Of a stretch of 64,000 bases of DNA, positions 52,373 through 61,974 are shown in pieces. The stretch's first letter is position 1, and every line of letters begins with the position of its first letter. The stretch is from Shimia isoporae. GTDB taxonomy: Bacteria; Pseudomonadota; Alphaproteobacteria; Rhodobacterales; Rhodobacteraceae. The stretch is from the NCBI RefSeq assembly GCF_004346865.1, contig NZ_SMGR01000001.1, forward strand, positions 806,001-870,000. The letters are read 5' to 3'. Made by a program: the position numbers and the translations under genes. The notes below the pieces were generated by a model, which made no database searches, was not told the origin of the DNA, and saw only the letters and a program-made list of their open reading frames with translations.

Positions 52373-54538
52373 ATGGCAGTGAAAGTCTCAGGGGAATTGC
52401 GCAAGGCGCGTTCCTTCGAAAAAAACGGACAGTTCGCCGAGGCGCAAGCGTGCTATGAAGCAATCCTGCAGGACTACCCCAAAAACGCAAAAGCGCGTCA
52501 AGCGTTGGCAAACTTGCGCCGGAACCATGGGGCACCCTCAGGCGACATGTTGCGAAATCTGATTGGGCTTTATCGTGAAGGTCGTTTTGCAGACATCCTT
52601 GCGCTCTCAGAAACCCAGAAGAAAGGCTTTCCACGTTCGGACAAAGCTTGGAACCTTGTTGGAGCAGCTGCTGAAGAACTTGGACAGCATGATCGCGCCT
52701 TGCACGCTTTTGAGCAAGCAATTGAAGTCAACCCGAACTTTTCTTCCAGTCATGCGAATTATGGAACCGTGCTGGAGCGTTTAGGTCGGTTTGAAGAGGC
52801 GATCGCCCCTTTTTCGAAAGCGGTTTCGCTGGAACCGACCTCCGCAAAATACCTGCTCTCACGGGGCAATGCCCATCTTGTGCTGGGACAAATCCACGAG
52901 GCCGTCCAGGATCTTGAGGCTTGCTTGTCCGTTGATGGGAAGAACTTGAAGGCCAGACAGCTCTTGGGTGACGCGTTGAGGCAGGCCGGCGAGCATACTC
53001 GTGCGATTACGGAACTTGAAAAAACCGTAGCCTCTTTGGAGACGCAATTCGAGATGACGCCATCTTACGCCAATCTGCGAAATCAACTTGGCCAAGCATA
53101 TCACAGTCTTGCAAACGCACATTTTGTTGCGAAGTCACTTGATGCAGCGGCCAAATTCTACGGCAAGGCTGTGGAAATTGATTCCGACAACGAAGCGGCT
53201 CTCGCGGGAAAACTCCATGCCCAAGCTAATATTTGCGACTGGGAAGCTTTTCGCGAATTTGAAAAGTTCTGCCCAAACTTAGGCGTTGTGGGCGATGGCC
53301 TTCAGCCATGGGCGTTCTTGGTGTTCGAAGACGACCCTGCCAAGCAACTAAAACGGTCGAAAAACTTTGCTCGTCAATGGAATCTAGCGCGACCGCAATT
53401 CGAAAGGCTGCGGTTACGAGACAAGGTACGGGTAGGTTATTTTTCAGCAGATTTGTCGGACCACGCGACGCTCACCTTACTTTGTGGCGTGTTGGAGAAG
53501 CATGACCGTTCTGACTTCGAAATCATTTTCTATGGGTTGAACGCGCCCAAGCCCGGAAAGCTTTTCACGCGTTTGCAAAACGCAGTGGACCGCTTTGTTG
53601 ATTTGCAGCATCTGGGCGATGAAGAAGCGGTGTTTGCTGTCCGACGCGACAAGCTCGATGTGGCCGTCGATTTGAAAGGATACACAGAAAGCGCACGCGC
53701 AGGCTTGTTCTTCGCTGGACTTGCACCTGTGCAGGTCAACTATCTCGGATACCCTGGGTCACTGGGTTCAGGCGCCTTTGACTATATTGTTGCAGATTCG
53801 ACGGTCATTCCTGATTTTCACCGTGCGGGTTACAGCGAAGCGATAATCGAATTGCCGAACGCCTATCAGCCTAATGATCGGGTTCAGCAAATTGCCGATA
53901 CACCGACACGCGCCGACGTTGGCTTGCCGGAAGAGGCTGTTGTGCTGTGCTGTTTTAACAGTGCCTACAAGGTCACGCCGCGCGAGTTTGACGTATGGAT
54001 GCGCGTGATGGCGCAGAACAAGAATTCGGTTCTGTGGTTGTTAGACTGCGGCGAGGTCGCGAAAACCAACTTGCAACGTGAAGCGGAAGCGCGCGGTATT
54101 GACGCCAGTCGGGTGATTTTCGCCCCAAAGGCGCCTCGTGATCAACACTTGGCACGACATAGGTTGGCTGACCTGTTTCTGGATACATTCAATGTGAACG
54201 CGCACACCACTGCCAGCGATGCGTTGTATGCAGGTCTTCCGATTGTGACGTTGCCTGGAAAACAATTCGCCTCAAGAGTAGGGGCAAGCCTTTCAAAGGC
54301 GGTCGGCATGCACGACCTCGTTGCAAGTGACATATCGGAATACGAAGAAATCATCTGCCGATTGGCGCAGGATCCAAAGGCTCTTAGATCTGCTAAGGCC
54401 GAACTGGCAAGAAACTTGCCAACTGCGCCGCTCTTTCAAACCACTGAATACACGCGCCATCTTGAGGCAGGGTACCGCACGGCTTGGGAAAACTGGCGAG
54501 ACGGCCATGGGCCGATTGATATTCGCGTACCAGCCTGA
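52373..54538 (+). CDS. TPR-containing SPINDLY/OGT-family glycosyltransferase (GT41-like)
   Basis: 721 residues from MAVKVSGELRKARS; GGGGG lies 5 bases before the ATG. Residues about 10-290 are TPR-like helical repeats (e.g. AWNLVGAAAEELGQHDRALH). From about 350 the glycosyltransferase part shows RVGYFSADLSDHATLTLL, FAGLAPVQVNYLGYPGSLGS and NVNAHTTASDALYAGLPIVT, the conserved blocks of GT41/SPINDLY proteins that add GlcNAc or fucose to proteins. In bacteria related enzymes modify adhesins and flagellins. Followed 32 bases later by a sulfotransferase-like gene. Substrate unknown. Confidence 0.9.
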   Translation: MAVKVSGELRKARSFEKNGQFAEAQACYEAILQDYPKNAKARQALANLRRNHGAPSGDMLRNLIGLYREGRFADILALSETQKKGFPRSDKAWNLVGAAAEELGQHDRALHAFEQAIEVNPNFSSSHANYGTVLERLGRFEEAIAPFSKAVSLEPTSAKYLLSRGNAHLVLGQIHEAVQDLEACLSVDGKNLKARQLLGDALRQAGEHTRAITELEKTVASLETQFEMTPSYANLRNQLGQAYHSLANAHFVAKSLDAAAKFYGKAVEIDSDNEAALAGKLHAQANICDWEAFREFEKFCPNLGVVGDGLQPWAFLVFEDDPAKQLKRSKNFARQWNLARPQFERLRLRDKVRVGYFSADLSDHATLTLLCGVLEKHDRSDFEIIFYGLNAPKPGKLFTRLQNAVDRFVDLQHLGDEEAVFAVRRDKLDVAVDLKGYTESARAGLFFAGLAPVQVNYLGYPGSLGSGAFDYIVADSTVIPDFHRAGYSEAIIELPNAYQPNDRVQQIADTPTRADVGLPEEAVVLCCFNSAYKVTPREFDVWMRVMAQNKNSVLWLLDCGEVAKTNLQREAEARGIDASRVIFAPKAPRDQHLARHRLADLFLDTFNVNAHTTASDALYAGLPIVTLPGKQFASRVGASLSKAVGMHDLVASDISEYEEIICRLAQDPKALRSAKAELARNLPTAPLFQTTEYTRHLEAGYRTAWENWRDGHGPIDIRVPA

Positions 54539-54570
54539 CCAATCAACATATAGAAAAGTGAGCAAAGACA

Positions 54571-56046
54571 GTGATTATTTGTCATCCTCTGAAGCTGATC
54601 TTTATCAAAACAAAGAAAACGGCGGGCACGTCATTTGAGATCGCGTTGTCCCGCTTTTGTGGGCCAGAGTGCGTCATCACGCCAATTTCGAATGTCGACG
54701 AGAACCTACGCAAAGACCGGACAGGAAAAACTGCGCAGAACCATGCTGCACAAGTCTGGCCAGACGGCAGCGAAACCCATTCAAATTTCTATAATCACAT
54801 TCCGGCGGCTGAAGTCCGTCGCATGGTCCCAGCAAAAATTTGGGACAACTACCGAAAGATAACAATCGTTCGCGATCCTTTTGACGCGGCCATTTCGCGC
54901 TACTGGTGGGAAGGTGGTGACAAGACGGGGCTGGATTTTGGAACGTTCGTGGATGCAGCCAGAGTGCTGCTAGGCGAGAACGACATCATCGCTCCGCTGG
55001 ACGGTTCCGTCGAACTGGACGATTACCTGCGTTACGAGAATTTGTCCGCTGAAATCGAAACTCTTAAGATTGATGGTCTTGGCAAAGAGTTTTCCGGCTT
55101 GCGGGCCAAATCAAACCAACGGCCAGATAAAGGTGCTGGGGTCTCAGAAACCTATGCAACGTTCCCAAAAGCTGCGGACATCGTCGCTGACGAGTGCGCG
55201 CACCTCCTACAAAGGTTCGGGTACAGCAAGCCGGTGACGGCGGTTGCTTCAGTCGGTGATGGCACTGATGAACAAGTGATTTTCACACTTTCCGCTGGAC
55301 GCACCGGCACCGCGTGGCTTGCGCGCTTACTTGATGACAATCTGGATCTGAAATCGATCCACGAACCTTTGTTACCCTCTGACTTCGGGACAGAAATGCC
55401 CGATATCCGTACAATGCGCGAATTCAACAGCTATGGCATAACCCGGAATGTCAGGGACTTTTGGTCAAAAAAACTTGGTTCGATTTCTGGCGGATATGCC
55501 GAGTCAAATCACACTCTGGGTAAATGCGGCCTGATCGAGACGCTTGCTTTGCATCCTTTGGCCGAACGGACAAAGGTGGTGGTTCTGCGACGCGACATTG
55601 TCGACCAGTGTAGTAGCTATATTGCTCGAGGCGATTTCAACAATGTCACGCTTGAATGGCAATGGTACCTCTCGCCTCAGTACCGCAACGTGATGGTTGA
55701 TCCTTCGGCTTTTCTGCCGCGCGGAGCCGTCGGTCGGGCTCTGTGGTATTGCTTCGAAATGGAGGCTCGATACGCCTACTACAAGCAACTTTTTGGTACC
55801 CGTATCCAGTTTGTGGAAACAACACTCGAAGAAGTTTCGACATTGAATGGAGCACAGGAATTCCTTTCAAATTTTGGGCACACAGGACCCGTGTCGCTAC
55901 CGGAGCGTGCCAACGCGACCGCAGACCAAGCCGGCTTGGAAAACTTAAAAAAAGAAATTCGCAAGATCGTGGAAACGATTCAATTCGACCCCGCCAAGAT
56001 CGCCGAGAGCTACATTCGCAACGGAAAAAAACTAGCTCTGATTTAA
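54571..56046 (+). CDS. Tandem sulfotransferase-like protein
   Basis: 491 residues from GTG at 54571. The N-terminal half (about 1-215) begins LKLIFIKTKKTAGTSFEIAL, a PAPS-binding-type loop, with KITIVRDPFDAAISRYWW as the second conserved motif. The C-terminal half (about 225-491) has FTLSAGRTGTAWLARLL and VVVLRRDIVDQCSSYIARGD, a second set of the same motifs. Two complete sulfotransferase-like domains in one chain are unusual. It follows the SPINDLY-type gene and may sulfate a glycan or tyrosine-like acceptor. Either domain could be inactive or bind rather than catalyse. Confidence 0.82.
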   Translation: MIICHPLKLIFIKTKKTAGTSFEIALSRFCGPECVITPISNVDENLRKDRTGKTAQNHAAQVWPDGSETHSNFYNHIPAAEVRRMVPAKIWDNYRKITIVRDPFDAAISRYWWEGGDKTGLDFGTFVDAARVLLGENDIIAPLDGSVELDDYLRYENLSAEIETLKIDGLGKEFSGLRAKSNQRPDKGAGVSETYATFPKAADIVADECAHLLQRFGYSKPVTAVASVGDGTDEQVIFTLSAGRTGTAWLARLLDDNLDLKSIHEPLLPSDFGTEMPDIRTMREFNSYGITRNVRDFWSKKLGSISGGYAESNHTLGKCGLIETLALHPLAERTKVVVLRRDIVDQCSSYIARGDFNNVTLEWQWYLSPQYRNVMVDPSAFLPRGAVGRALWYCFEMEARYAYYKQLFGTRIQFVETTLEEVSTLNGAQEFLSNFGHTGPVSLPERANATADQAGLENLKKEIRKIVETIQFDPAKIAESYIRNGKKLALI

Positions 56047-56172
56047 GCGCTGAAAGAATATCGGTTCCAAGTGACGTGGCAGGCCGTGAAGCCTCTGCGG
56101 TCGCCGTTGAAAATTAGACGCCAAAAGCCGACGGGGCAGCGTTTGATCCTGCCCAGATAGTCGGCGTATTCG

Positions 56173-57993
56173 CTACGCCGCCTGTTCGATTTTTATGGAG
56201 CGCTCAGCCGCCCTTACACAGTTTCTGCCGGCGTGTTTGGCAGCATAAAGTGCTTCATCTGCCAGTTTGAGAAGGCGGTCCGCTGACATCGTCGCGGCAT
56301 CAGGGGTTTCGGCTACTCCAAAGCTGCACGTCAGGTTGAGTTCGTCTGGATTGCCGAGAATGGGCGTACTTGCGATCGTTTGACGCAAACGTTCCGCGAT
56401 CACGGTGGCCTCGGCCAATGAGGTGTCGGGCAGAAAAAGAAGGAACTCCTCTCCGCCAAAGCGCACGAAGCGGTCGTCACGGCGAAGGTTTGCCTCTTTC
56501 AGCAGTCTACTGAGGCCGATCAAGACCTTGTCCCCTATATCGTGCCCGAAGGTGTCATTGACGGACTTGAAATGGTCGACATCGAAGAGCACCAGTGATG
56601 CCGGTTGGTTTTGAGAGCGCCTGTCTGCCCATCTTTCCTTTAGCGCCTTTGATAGGCCTTGCCTGTTCATTAAGCCGGTCAAGTGGTCATGAGTTGCCCA
56701 AAACAAAGCATCTTCGTGAGCTTTTGCCAGTTGTTCCTTCTCGCCCTCGAGTATCGCGTTTCGAGCTAGAGATTCCGAAGCGCGTTTGAAAATTGCCTGA
56801 CTGTAAACTGCCATCAAGATAAGAATGGAGTAGGGGGCAAGAAGCATCTGGTAAGTGTTGGAAAGCGCAACGACAACGTCGTTCACCCCAGTGGCAGCAC
56901 AAGCGAACAGCGCAAAAGCCAGCTTTCCTGTCTTATGCTCGCGTCTCAGCAAACCGATTGCAAAACGAACAATACAGATGCCAAATACACCCAGCAAATG
57001 AACCTGCACAATGGGCACAATTGGTGACAATATTGAGAACGTTGCCACCATCGTTAGACAGGCTAAACCGATCGAGGCTGCTGCGATCGACCTCATGAGC
57101 CAGTTTGGCAAAAAGTTTTCACTGAGGTTCTGGTTGATCGCCGCTGCAGCCCAAGCCAATAGAGGCATCAGGGCAATCTCCAGGCGATACCGGAACTGGT
57201 ACCACTCAGTACCAAAAGCCATCTCGATTGCGTTTGATGTCGCCAGCGTACGCAGCATGAGACCCAATGTGCCAAGTCCAAGGATCAATGCGGCCTTGTC
57301 CCGAGCATGGCCCAAATAAAGCATCATATTGTTCCAAACGATCAGGAACATTGCGCCAATGACGAAGCCGGTTTCCAGAGTTTTGAGACCAATTCGCGTA
57401 TTGTTGGGTTTCGCGGCTGAAAGTTGTGGCGCCTTTCTAAGGCCGCCACGGGACGCCGTCTCTTTGAACACATGCAGCACGAGAAAGCCGCTTCCACTAA
57501 TATCTGCGGGATGAGTCAGCATCCTCTGTGCGACTTGCTGCGGTGCGCTGAGAGAACCCTCTTCGGCCAACAGGCGAGTACTTCCGTCCGGTTCATCTGG
57601 TTGCCAGAAAAGTCGGTATCCGTCCCGGACTTCAGGCAGTAACAATACAAGTGGTTTTCCAAGGTTTTCAGGCAACGCAAGGTGAGCGATGAAAGTTGCC
57701 TTTCCCGGTTTATCAGAGCTTTGAGCAATTTCGGACGAGTAGTGGCCCCATCGAGATGGCACTTCGACCCGCACCATCACGTTTCTATCAATCGCTTCCG
57801 ACGCTTGGTCGGGAGGAAGAAACTCACCCCATTTGAAGTGCCATTCGCCTTGTAAATCCACAACGGAGCCGGCCGCGAAGTCCGTCTGGCGCAGGTCAAA
57901 TGTAGCACGCTCCGCCTGCGCGCAAACGGCCTGCACAGTCATCAAACCGAAAAGCACAAGGACGCGCAAAAGAGATTTTACTTTGGCAGGCAT
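56173..57993 (-). CDS. Diguanylate cyclase with 7TMR-DISM sensor
   Basis: 606 residues. Signal-like N-terminus, periplasmic 7TMR-DISM extracellular domain (VVDLQGEWHFKWGEFL), seven hydrophobic helices (about 190-400), a coiled linker (NAILEGEKEQLAKAHEDAL) and a GGDEF domain. The active motif is GGEEF at 513-517 with the inhibitory site Arg504-x-x-Asp507 five residues before, so product-inhibited c-di-GMP synthesis is expected. No EAL domain. It senses an extracellular signal, perhaps a carbohydrate, and raises c-di-GMP. Neighbouring acetylation genes for exopolysaccharide fit a biofilm role by inference. Confidence 0.92.
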   Translation of the reverse strand: MPAKVKSLLRVLVLFGLMTVQAVCAQAERATFDLRQTDFAAGSVVDLQGEWHFKWGEFLPPDQASEAIDRNVMVRVEVPSRWGHYSSEIAQSSDKPGKATFIAHLALPENLGKPLVLLLPEVRDGYRLFWQPDEPDGSTRLLAEEGSLSAPQQVAQRMLTHPADISGSGFLVLHVFKETASRGGLRKAPQLSAAKPNNTRIGLKTLETGFVIGAMFLIVWNNMMLYLGHARDKAALILGLGTLGLMLRTLATSNAIEMAFGTEWYQFRYRLEIALMPLLAWAAAAINQNLSENFLPNWLMRSIAAASIGLACLTMVATFSILSPIVPIVQVHLLGVFGICIVRFAIGLLRREHKTGKLAFALFACAATGVNDVVVALSNTYQMLLAPYSILILMAVYSQAIFKRASESLARNAILEGEKEQLAKAHEDALFWATHDHLTGLMNRQGLSKALKERWADRRSQNQPASLVLFDVDHFKSVNDTFGHDIGDKVLIGLSRLLKEANLRRDDRFVRFGGEEFLLFLPDTSLAEATVIAERLRQTIASTPILGNPDELNLTCSFGVAETPDAATMSADRLLKLADEALYAAKHAGRNCVRAAERSIKIEQAA

Positions 57994-58226
57994 GAGAGAC
58001 CGAAAGTGTTACTGGAGCCATGTTCCTAACGCTTATTCTTTATTGGTCGGTTAACCCCCCAAGCTGTCGGTTTTCCTGAAGCGAACTCCACTGGTCAATT
58101 GCTCCGACTTTGGCCTAAAATAAAAATATACTGGCCAGTAATTGAAATAAATTGAATAGGCGGGCATCCAAATTTGGATCAGAAGGCAGCCAAGGTGGTT
58201 GCCAAAGTCAGAAAAGGTTGGACCCC

Positions 58227-58511
58227 ATGACAAACACTTTCAAAACAGCTCTATTTTCCGCAATCACTGCCGCGTCTGTTTTCGCGCTGCCTATGACGGC
58301 ACATGCTGACTACGTGGCGGAAAAGGCGGTGAAAGGCGCGGTAGCTGGAGCTGCTGTTGCTGAGATCGCGGGCGGCGACGCAGCTGAAGGCGCCGCGGTT
58401 GGCGCGGCAGTGGGCGCAATCGCCGGCGCGTCCGATAAGAACAATGTTGAGGATCGTGTTGACGACCGGCAGAACAACCGCGACAACCGCCAGAACGATC
58501 GCAGAAACTGA
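58227..58511 (+). CDS. Small periplasmic glycine-zipper protein
   Basis: 94 residues from MTNTFKTALFSAITAA, with AAGGTTGG upstream. Signal peptide to THAD. Residues 30-70 are a glycine-zipper/alanine-rich stretch (KGAVAGAAVAEIAGGDAAEG) that could insert in a membrane or oligomerise; the tail is Asp/Arg/Asn-rich (DRQNNRDNRQNDRRN). Function unknown. Confidence 0.65.
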   Translation: MTNTFKTALFSAITAASVFALPMTAHADYVAEKAVKGAVAGAAVAEIAGGDAAEGAAVGAAVGAIAGASDKNNVEDRVDDRQNNRDNRQNDRRN

Positions 58512-58527
58512 TAGTTTCCAACCTGAC

Positions 58528-58583
58528 GCCGGACTGTTCCGGCCTCTGCTTCAAGCCCGGTAAACGTACAGTTTGCCGGGTTT
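58528..58583 (+). terminator. Rho-independent terminator region after the glycine-zipper gene
   Basis: GCCGGA-CTGT-TCCGGC (58528-58543) and CCCGGTAAAC-GTACA-GTTTGCCGGG (58556-58580) are two consecutive stems, the second followed by TTTGTTGGTTGAATTTTT. It can serve the gene before it and, on the other strand, may also end the AraC gene at 58656. Confidence 0.7.
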
Positions 58584-58655
58584 GTTGGTTGAATTTTTCT
58601 TCCAGAATACGCAGGCACCGCGCGCACCGACTTGCTTAGCAACAACACTCAGAAG

Positions 58656-59660
58656 CTATTCGACGCTGACTGAGGAACGATAGGCGTTCGGGGTCATACC
58701 CGTCCAGCGCTTGAATGCCGTGGTAAATGCCGCTTGATCTGCGTAGTCCAATAGGAAAGCAATCTCGGCTAAGGTATGTGTGTCACGCAGCCAAGTTTGC
58801 GCCAGAGTGCGGCGGACGTCATCGCGAATTGTACGGTATGGGCGCCCAGACAATGTAAGCTTGCGAGTAAGGCTTCGTCGGCTCAGGCCCACACGTTGTG
58901 CCACTTGCTCCGCGGTTGGCAATCGTCCCGGGAGACTTTGTTGGAAAACGGCTTCAACTTGATCTGCAAGAGGCGGGTTCGCGCTGGCACGGTTATCAGC
59001 AACATTGTCGCCATATTGCAATAGGAAGGCGCGAAGCTCCGGATCGGCAGTTGAGATTGGAAGGTTCAAAGTCGACTGCGTCAACATAAGACCGGACTCA
59101 GGTTGGTCGATCAAAACCGGACATCCGGCCAGTTTTTCCATTCCGGCCCTATGAGCGCGGATGTTATGTTTGAACGCCATACCCTTTGCTGCAAAAGCGG
59201 CACCTGAGATTCTGCGAAGGCGCGCGAGTAACGCAAAAAGCAAAAATTCACGATGTCGATGTTCAGCCTCCGTCGTGCCACTGCGGCTTCGCAAAACACA
59301 GAAGGGTTGCCCATCTCTTTTGATGACTTCCAATTGTGTGTCTGTATCTGACAATCGCAAATACTTAGATGCGTACTGGATTGCTTGTTCAAGCGTTTCA
59401 CAACTCTTGGCGACATACGCCGCCAAAGTAATGGCATCTCTGTTGTCCAGTCCGGCCCTGGCTGCAAAAAGCGGATCGTTCAAGATCTCACAAGCTTTTT
59501 TGACAAACTCGGCTTCTTGTCGAATGGCGATCCTGCTCGTCGGGTCAGACATTTTTGCTGTCGAGATGCCGCACGCGCGCAGTAAGGGGCCGGCAGGCCC
59601 GTACTCCTTTTCAAAAACGCTGGCGAGTAAGCGAAGCCGCTGAATTGAAACCTCAGGCAC
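58656..59660 (-). CDS. AraC-family transcriptional regulator
   Basis: 334 residues. The N-terminal effector domain (about 1-195) is of the Arabinose_bd/OruR type (ITLAAYVAKSCETLEQAIQY). C-terminal double helix-turn-helix (about 240-334) with PTAEQVAQRVGLSRRSLTRK and TLAEIAFLLDYADQAAFTTA, ending WTGMTPNAYR. It controls unknown targets; the genes on either side are a glycine-zipper protein and the acetylation operon. Confidence 0.88.
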   Translation of the reverse strand: MPEVSIQRLRLLASVFEKEYGPAGPLLRACGISTAKMSDPTSRIAIRQEAEFVKKACEILNDPLFAARAGLDNRDAITLAAYVAKSCETLEQAIQYASKYLRLSDTDTQLEVIKRDGQPFCVLRSRSGTTEAEHRHREFLLFALLARLRRISGAAFAAKGMAFKHNIRAHRAGMEKLAGCPVLIDQPESGLMLTQSTLNLPISTADPELRAFLLQYGDNVADNRASANPPLADQVEAVFQQSLPGRLPTAEQVAQRVGLSRRSLTRKLTLSGRPYRTIRDDVRRTLAQTWLRDTHTLAEIAFLLDYADQAAFTTAFKRWTGMTPNAYRSSVSVE

Positions 59661-59999
59661 TTGGACTTCGCCGGTGTTTTATGTTTGATGTCAAAGTTTC
59701 GGTCATTCTTTCAGAGCTTCTTGATCCTGTAGGTCTCGCGTCAGTGGCATCTAAGATTAAGGGATGCACAACGAGACTACTCCACAAAAAGTCTAATGCG
59801 ATAGGCACGTTCGCTGAGACATCGTGGATTAGACAGCAGTCTGGTCGCTCCCTTGTGGCATCGCATTCCAGCAACTTCGTCGCGGTTCGCGTAGCCGTTC
59901 AAAAGCTCAACCTGATAACCTTTCACGCGTCCTAACTATTCTTTCGAGTGCACCACTGACGCTCCCTCGTAGCTAAAACTCTGGCGAAGGAGTCCCACA
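59661..59999. other. Gene-free interval before the acetylation operon
   Basis: Between divergent AraC and algF-like genes I find no supported gene. It should hold both promoters, but I cannot point to a clear pair of hexamers or an operator. Confidence 0.5.
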
Positions 60000-60584
60000 A
60001 TGATCAAATTCAAACTCTATCCACTCATTGCTCTGTCTTTTGTGAGCGTTGGAACCCTCGGCCGAACAGCCGACAACGAGCTGTATGATGCGCCCCCACC
60101 TGACGATGCGGCCTTCATTAGATGGATCGACACCGATCCCGCACCGGAGGTTCTGGGCGTACGTTCACTTGGTCTGGACGGTGATGCCTTTCACCCTGTT
60201 TCAGTAGCTTTGACGGACGGTGCGAGTGTCGGAGCATTTTACACTGCGGCAGTAAACGCATTGGGGCATTTAGTGGTCGTGGAAGAACCTCCACGTGCCG
60301 ACAAATCCAAAGTCCTAGTCACTTTGTTAAACCTGACGAACAACCCGGTCCGTTTGGTACTAACTGATCAAAAAGTCGATGTCATTGGCGCCACTGCGGC
60401 CAATGCAGCGGGCGGGCGATCAGTCAATCCTGTTTCAGCCAAGCTCTCTGTCCTTTCTGTGTCGGATGCCGTTCTTGGCGTTTTTGACGTTCAGCTACGT
60501 CGGGGGCAAAACATAACGTTTGTGGCTCGTCCGGAGGGAGCGGAACTCATCGAAAACCGGTTTGGTCCAAACATCGAGGGCTGA
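60000..60584 (+). CDS. algF: Alginate O-acetyltransferase component AlgF-like
   Basis: 194 residues. Signal peptide about 1-24, then NELYDAPPPDDAAFIRWIDT, the AlgF family N-terminus. GGRSVNPVSAKLSV and NITFVARPEGAELIENRFG complete the family core. AlgF is a periplasmic adaptor for polysaccharide acetylation. It begins an algF-I-J/X operon with a 3-base gap to algI. Confidence 0.8.
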   Translation: MIKFKLYPLIALSFVSVGTLGRTADNELYDAPPPDDAAFIRWIDTDPAPEVLGVRSLGLDGDAFHPVSVALTDGASVGAFYTAAVNALGHLVVVEEPPRADKSKVLVTLLNLTNNPVRLVLTDQKVDVIGATAANAAGGRSVNPVSAKLSVLSVSDAVLGVFDVQLRRGQNITFVARPEGAELIENRFGPNIEG

Positions 60585-60587
60585 CAA

Positions 60588-61964
60588 ATGGTCTTTTCGA
60601 CACCCATCTTCGTGTTCGGGTTTTTGCCAGCCTTTTTGGCCACCTACTACGTGCTTCCATCTAAGGCGAGGAACTGGCTGATTTTGTTGGCGTCCACACT
60701 ATTTTACGCGTGGTGGCGTGCAGATGCGCTTTTCGTTCTTTATGCAATCGCGGGCGGTAGCTTTCTCTCGGGTCACGTCGTATCTCGTACCACACATGCT
60801 GCAGTCAAAATTTGGGCGGTCCGTGTAGGCGTCTGCTTCAATCTCGCCGTCTTGTTCTGGTTCAAGTACACGACTTTCCTGCTTGGAAACCTCAACACCG
60901 CCTTGGGTGGGGATGCTTTGGTGGTGCCAGAAATCATCCTGCCCATTGGTCTTTCGTTTTTGGCGTTTCAATCGATCAGCTACATTGTTGATGTTGCTCG
61001 AGGCGATGCGCCGGTAGCAAAAAAACTTTCGGATTTTTTAGCATTTTCCACACTGTTTCCGCAGCTGATTGCGGGCCCGGTGCTACGCTACAAGGACCTT
61101 GCGCATCAGTTTGCGCACAGAAAACACTCGCTTCTTCTGTTTTCCGCCGGTTTGCGCAGGTTTCTTCAAGGACTTGCGATGAAGCTGCTTGTTGCCGACG
61201 GCGTTGCCCCCTTGGCAGACAGGATGTTTGCCCTACCGGATCCGTCCATGGCAGAGGCTTGGCTCGGCGCATTGGCCTTTTCGGTACAGTTGTTTTTTGA
61301 TTTTTCCGGATATTCATCGATGGCTATCGGGCTTGGCTTGATGATCGGCTTCCGCTTCCCAGAAAACTTTGCCAATCCCTACACCAGCAGTTCGATTACA
61401 GAGTTCTGGCGCCGATGGCACATTAGCTTGTCTACTTGGTTGCGCGACTATCTCTACATTCCATTGGGTGGCAACCGATCTGGCAACTTTAAGACATACC
61501 GAAACCTTCTTTTGACGATGGTCCTTGGTGGAATTTGGCACGGAGCAAACTGGACTTTCGTCATTTGGGGGATTTGGCATGGTGGGTTGATGGCTGTTGA
61601 AAGGGCTTTGGTTGCCAAACACCGCAGCTTTGCCTGGCCAAAAGTCATCGCTTGGCCGTTGACTATGGTGTTCGTCCTTCTTGGGTGGGTTGTCTTTCGC
61701 GCAGAGACACTTGGCGAAGCAGTCGCAATGTACGCCGGAATGTTGGGAGCAAACGGAGCCTCCTTGCGTTTGGAGGTGGTCACGCTCACGACCACTTCGG
61801 AGCTTCTGTTTCTTCTTCTGGGCGTCGTGCTCTCGATCGCGCCGCGTCTGAATCTTCCACGGTTTGAGCCGTCGCCAGCCCTGCAATTCGCGACCCTCTC
61901 GATCCTTTGTTTTGTCGCCTTGCAAGTGCGAACAAACAGCCCCTTCCTCTACTTCCAATTTTAG
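60588..61964 (+). CDS. algI: MBOAT acyltransferase AlgI-like
   Basis: 458 residues with about ten hydrophobic helices. The MBOAT catalytic His lies in GGIWHGANWTFVIWGIWHGG (about 304-323) and SITEFWRRWHISLSTWLRDY is the conserved second motif. AlgI carries acetyl groups across the membrane for O-acetylation of alginate or related polymers. No alginate polymerase is present in the window, so the acceptor may be another exopolysaccharide. Confidence 0.92.
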   Translation: MVFSTPIFVFGFLPAFLATYYVLPSKARNWLILLASTLFYAWWRADALFVLYAIAGGSFLSGHVVSRTTHAAVKIWAVRVGVCFNLAVLFWFKYTTFLLGNLNTALGGDALVVPEIILPIGLSFLAFQSISYIVDVARGDAPVAKKLSDFLAFSTLFPQLIAGPVLRYKDLAHQFAHRKHSLLLFSAGLRRFLQGLAMKLLVADGVAPLADRMFALPDPSMAEAWLGALAFSVQLFFDFSGYSSMAIGLGLMIGFRFPENFANPYTSSSITEFWRRWHISLSTWLRDYLYIPLGGNRSGNFKTYRNLLLTMVLGGIWHGANWTFVIWGIWHGGLMAVERALVAKHRSFAWPKVIAWPLTMVFVLLGWVVFRAETLGEAVAMYAGMLGANGASLRLEVVTLTTTSELLFLLLGVVLSIAPRLNLPRFEPSPALQFATLSILCFVALQVRTNSPFLYFQF

Positions 61965-61974
61965 GACGAGCCGG

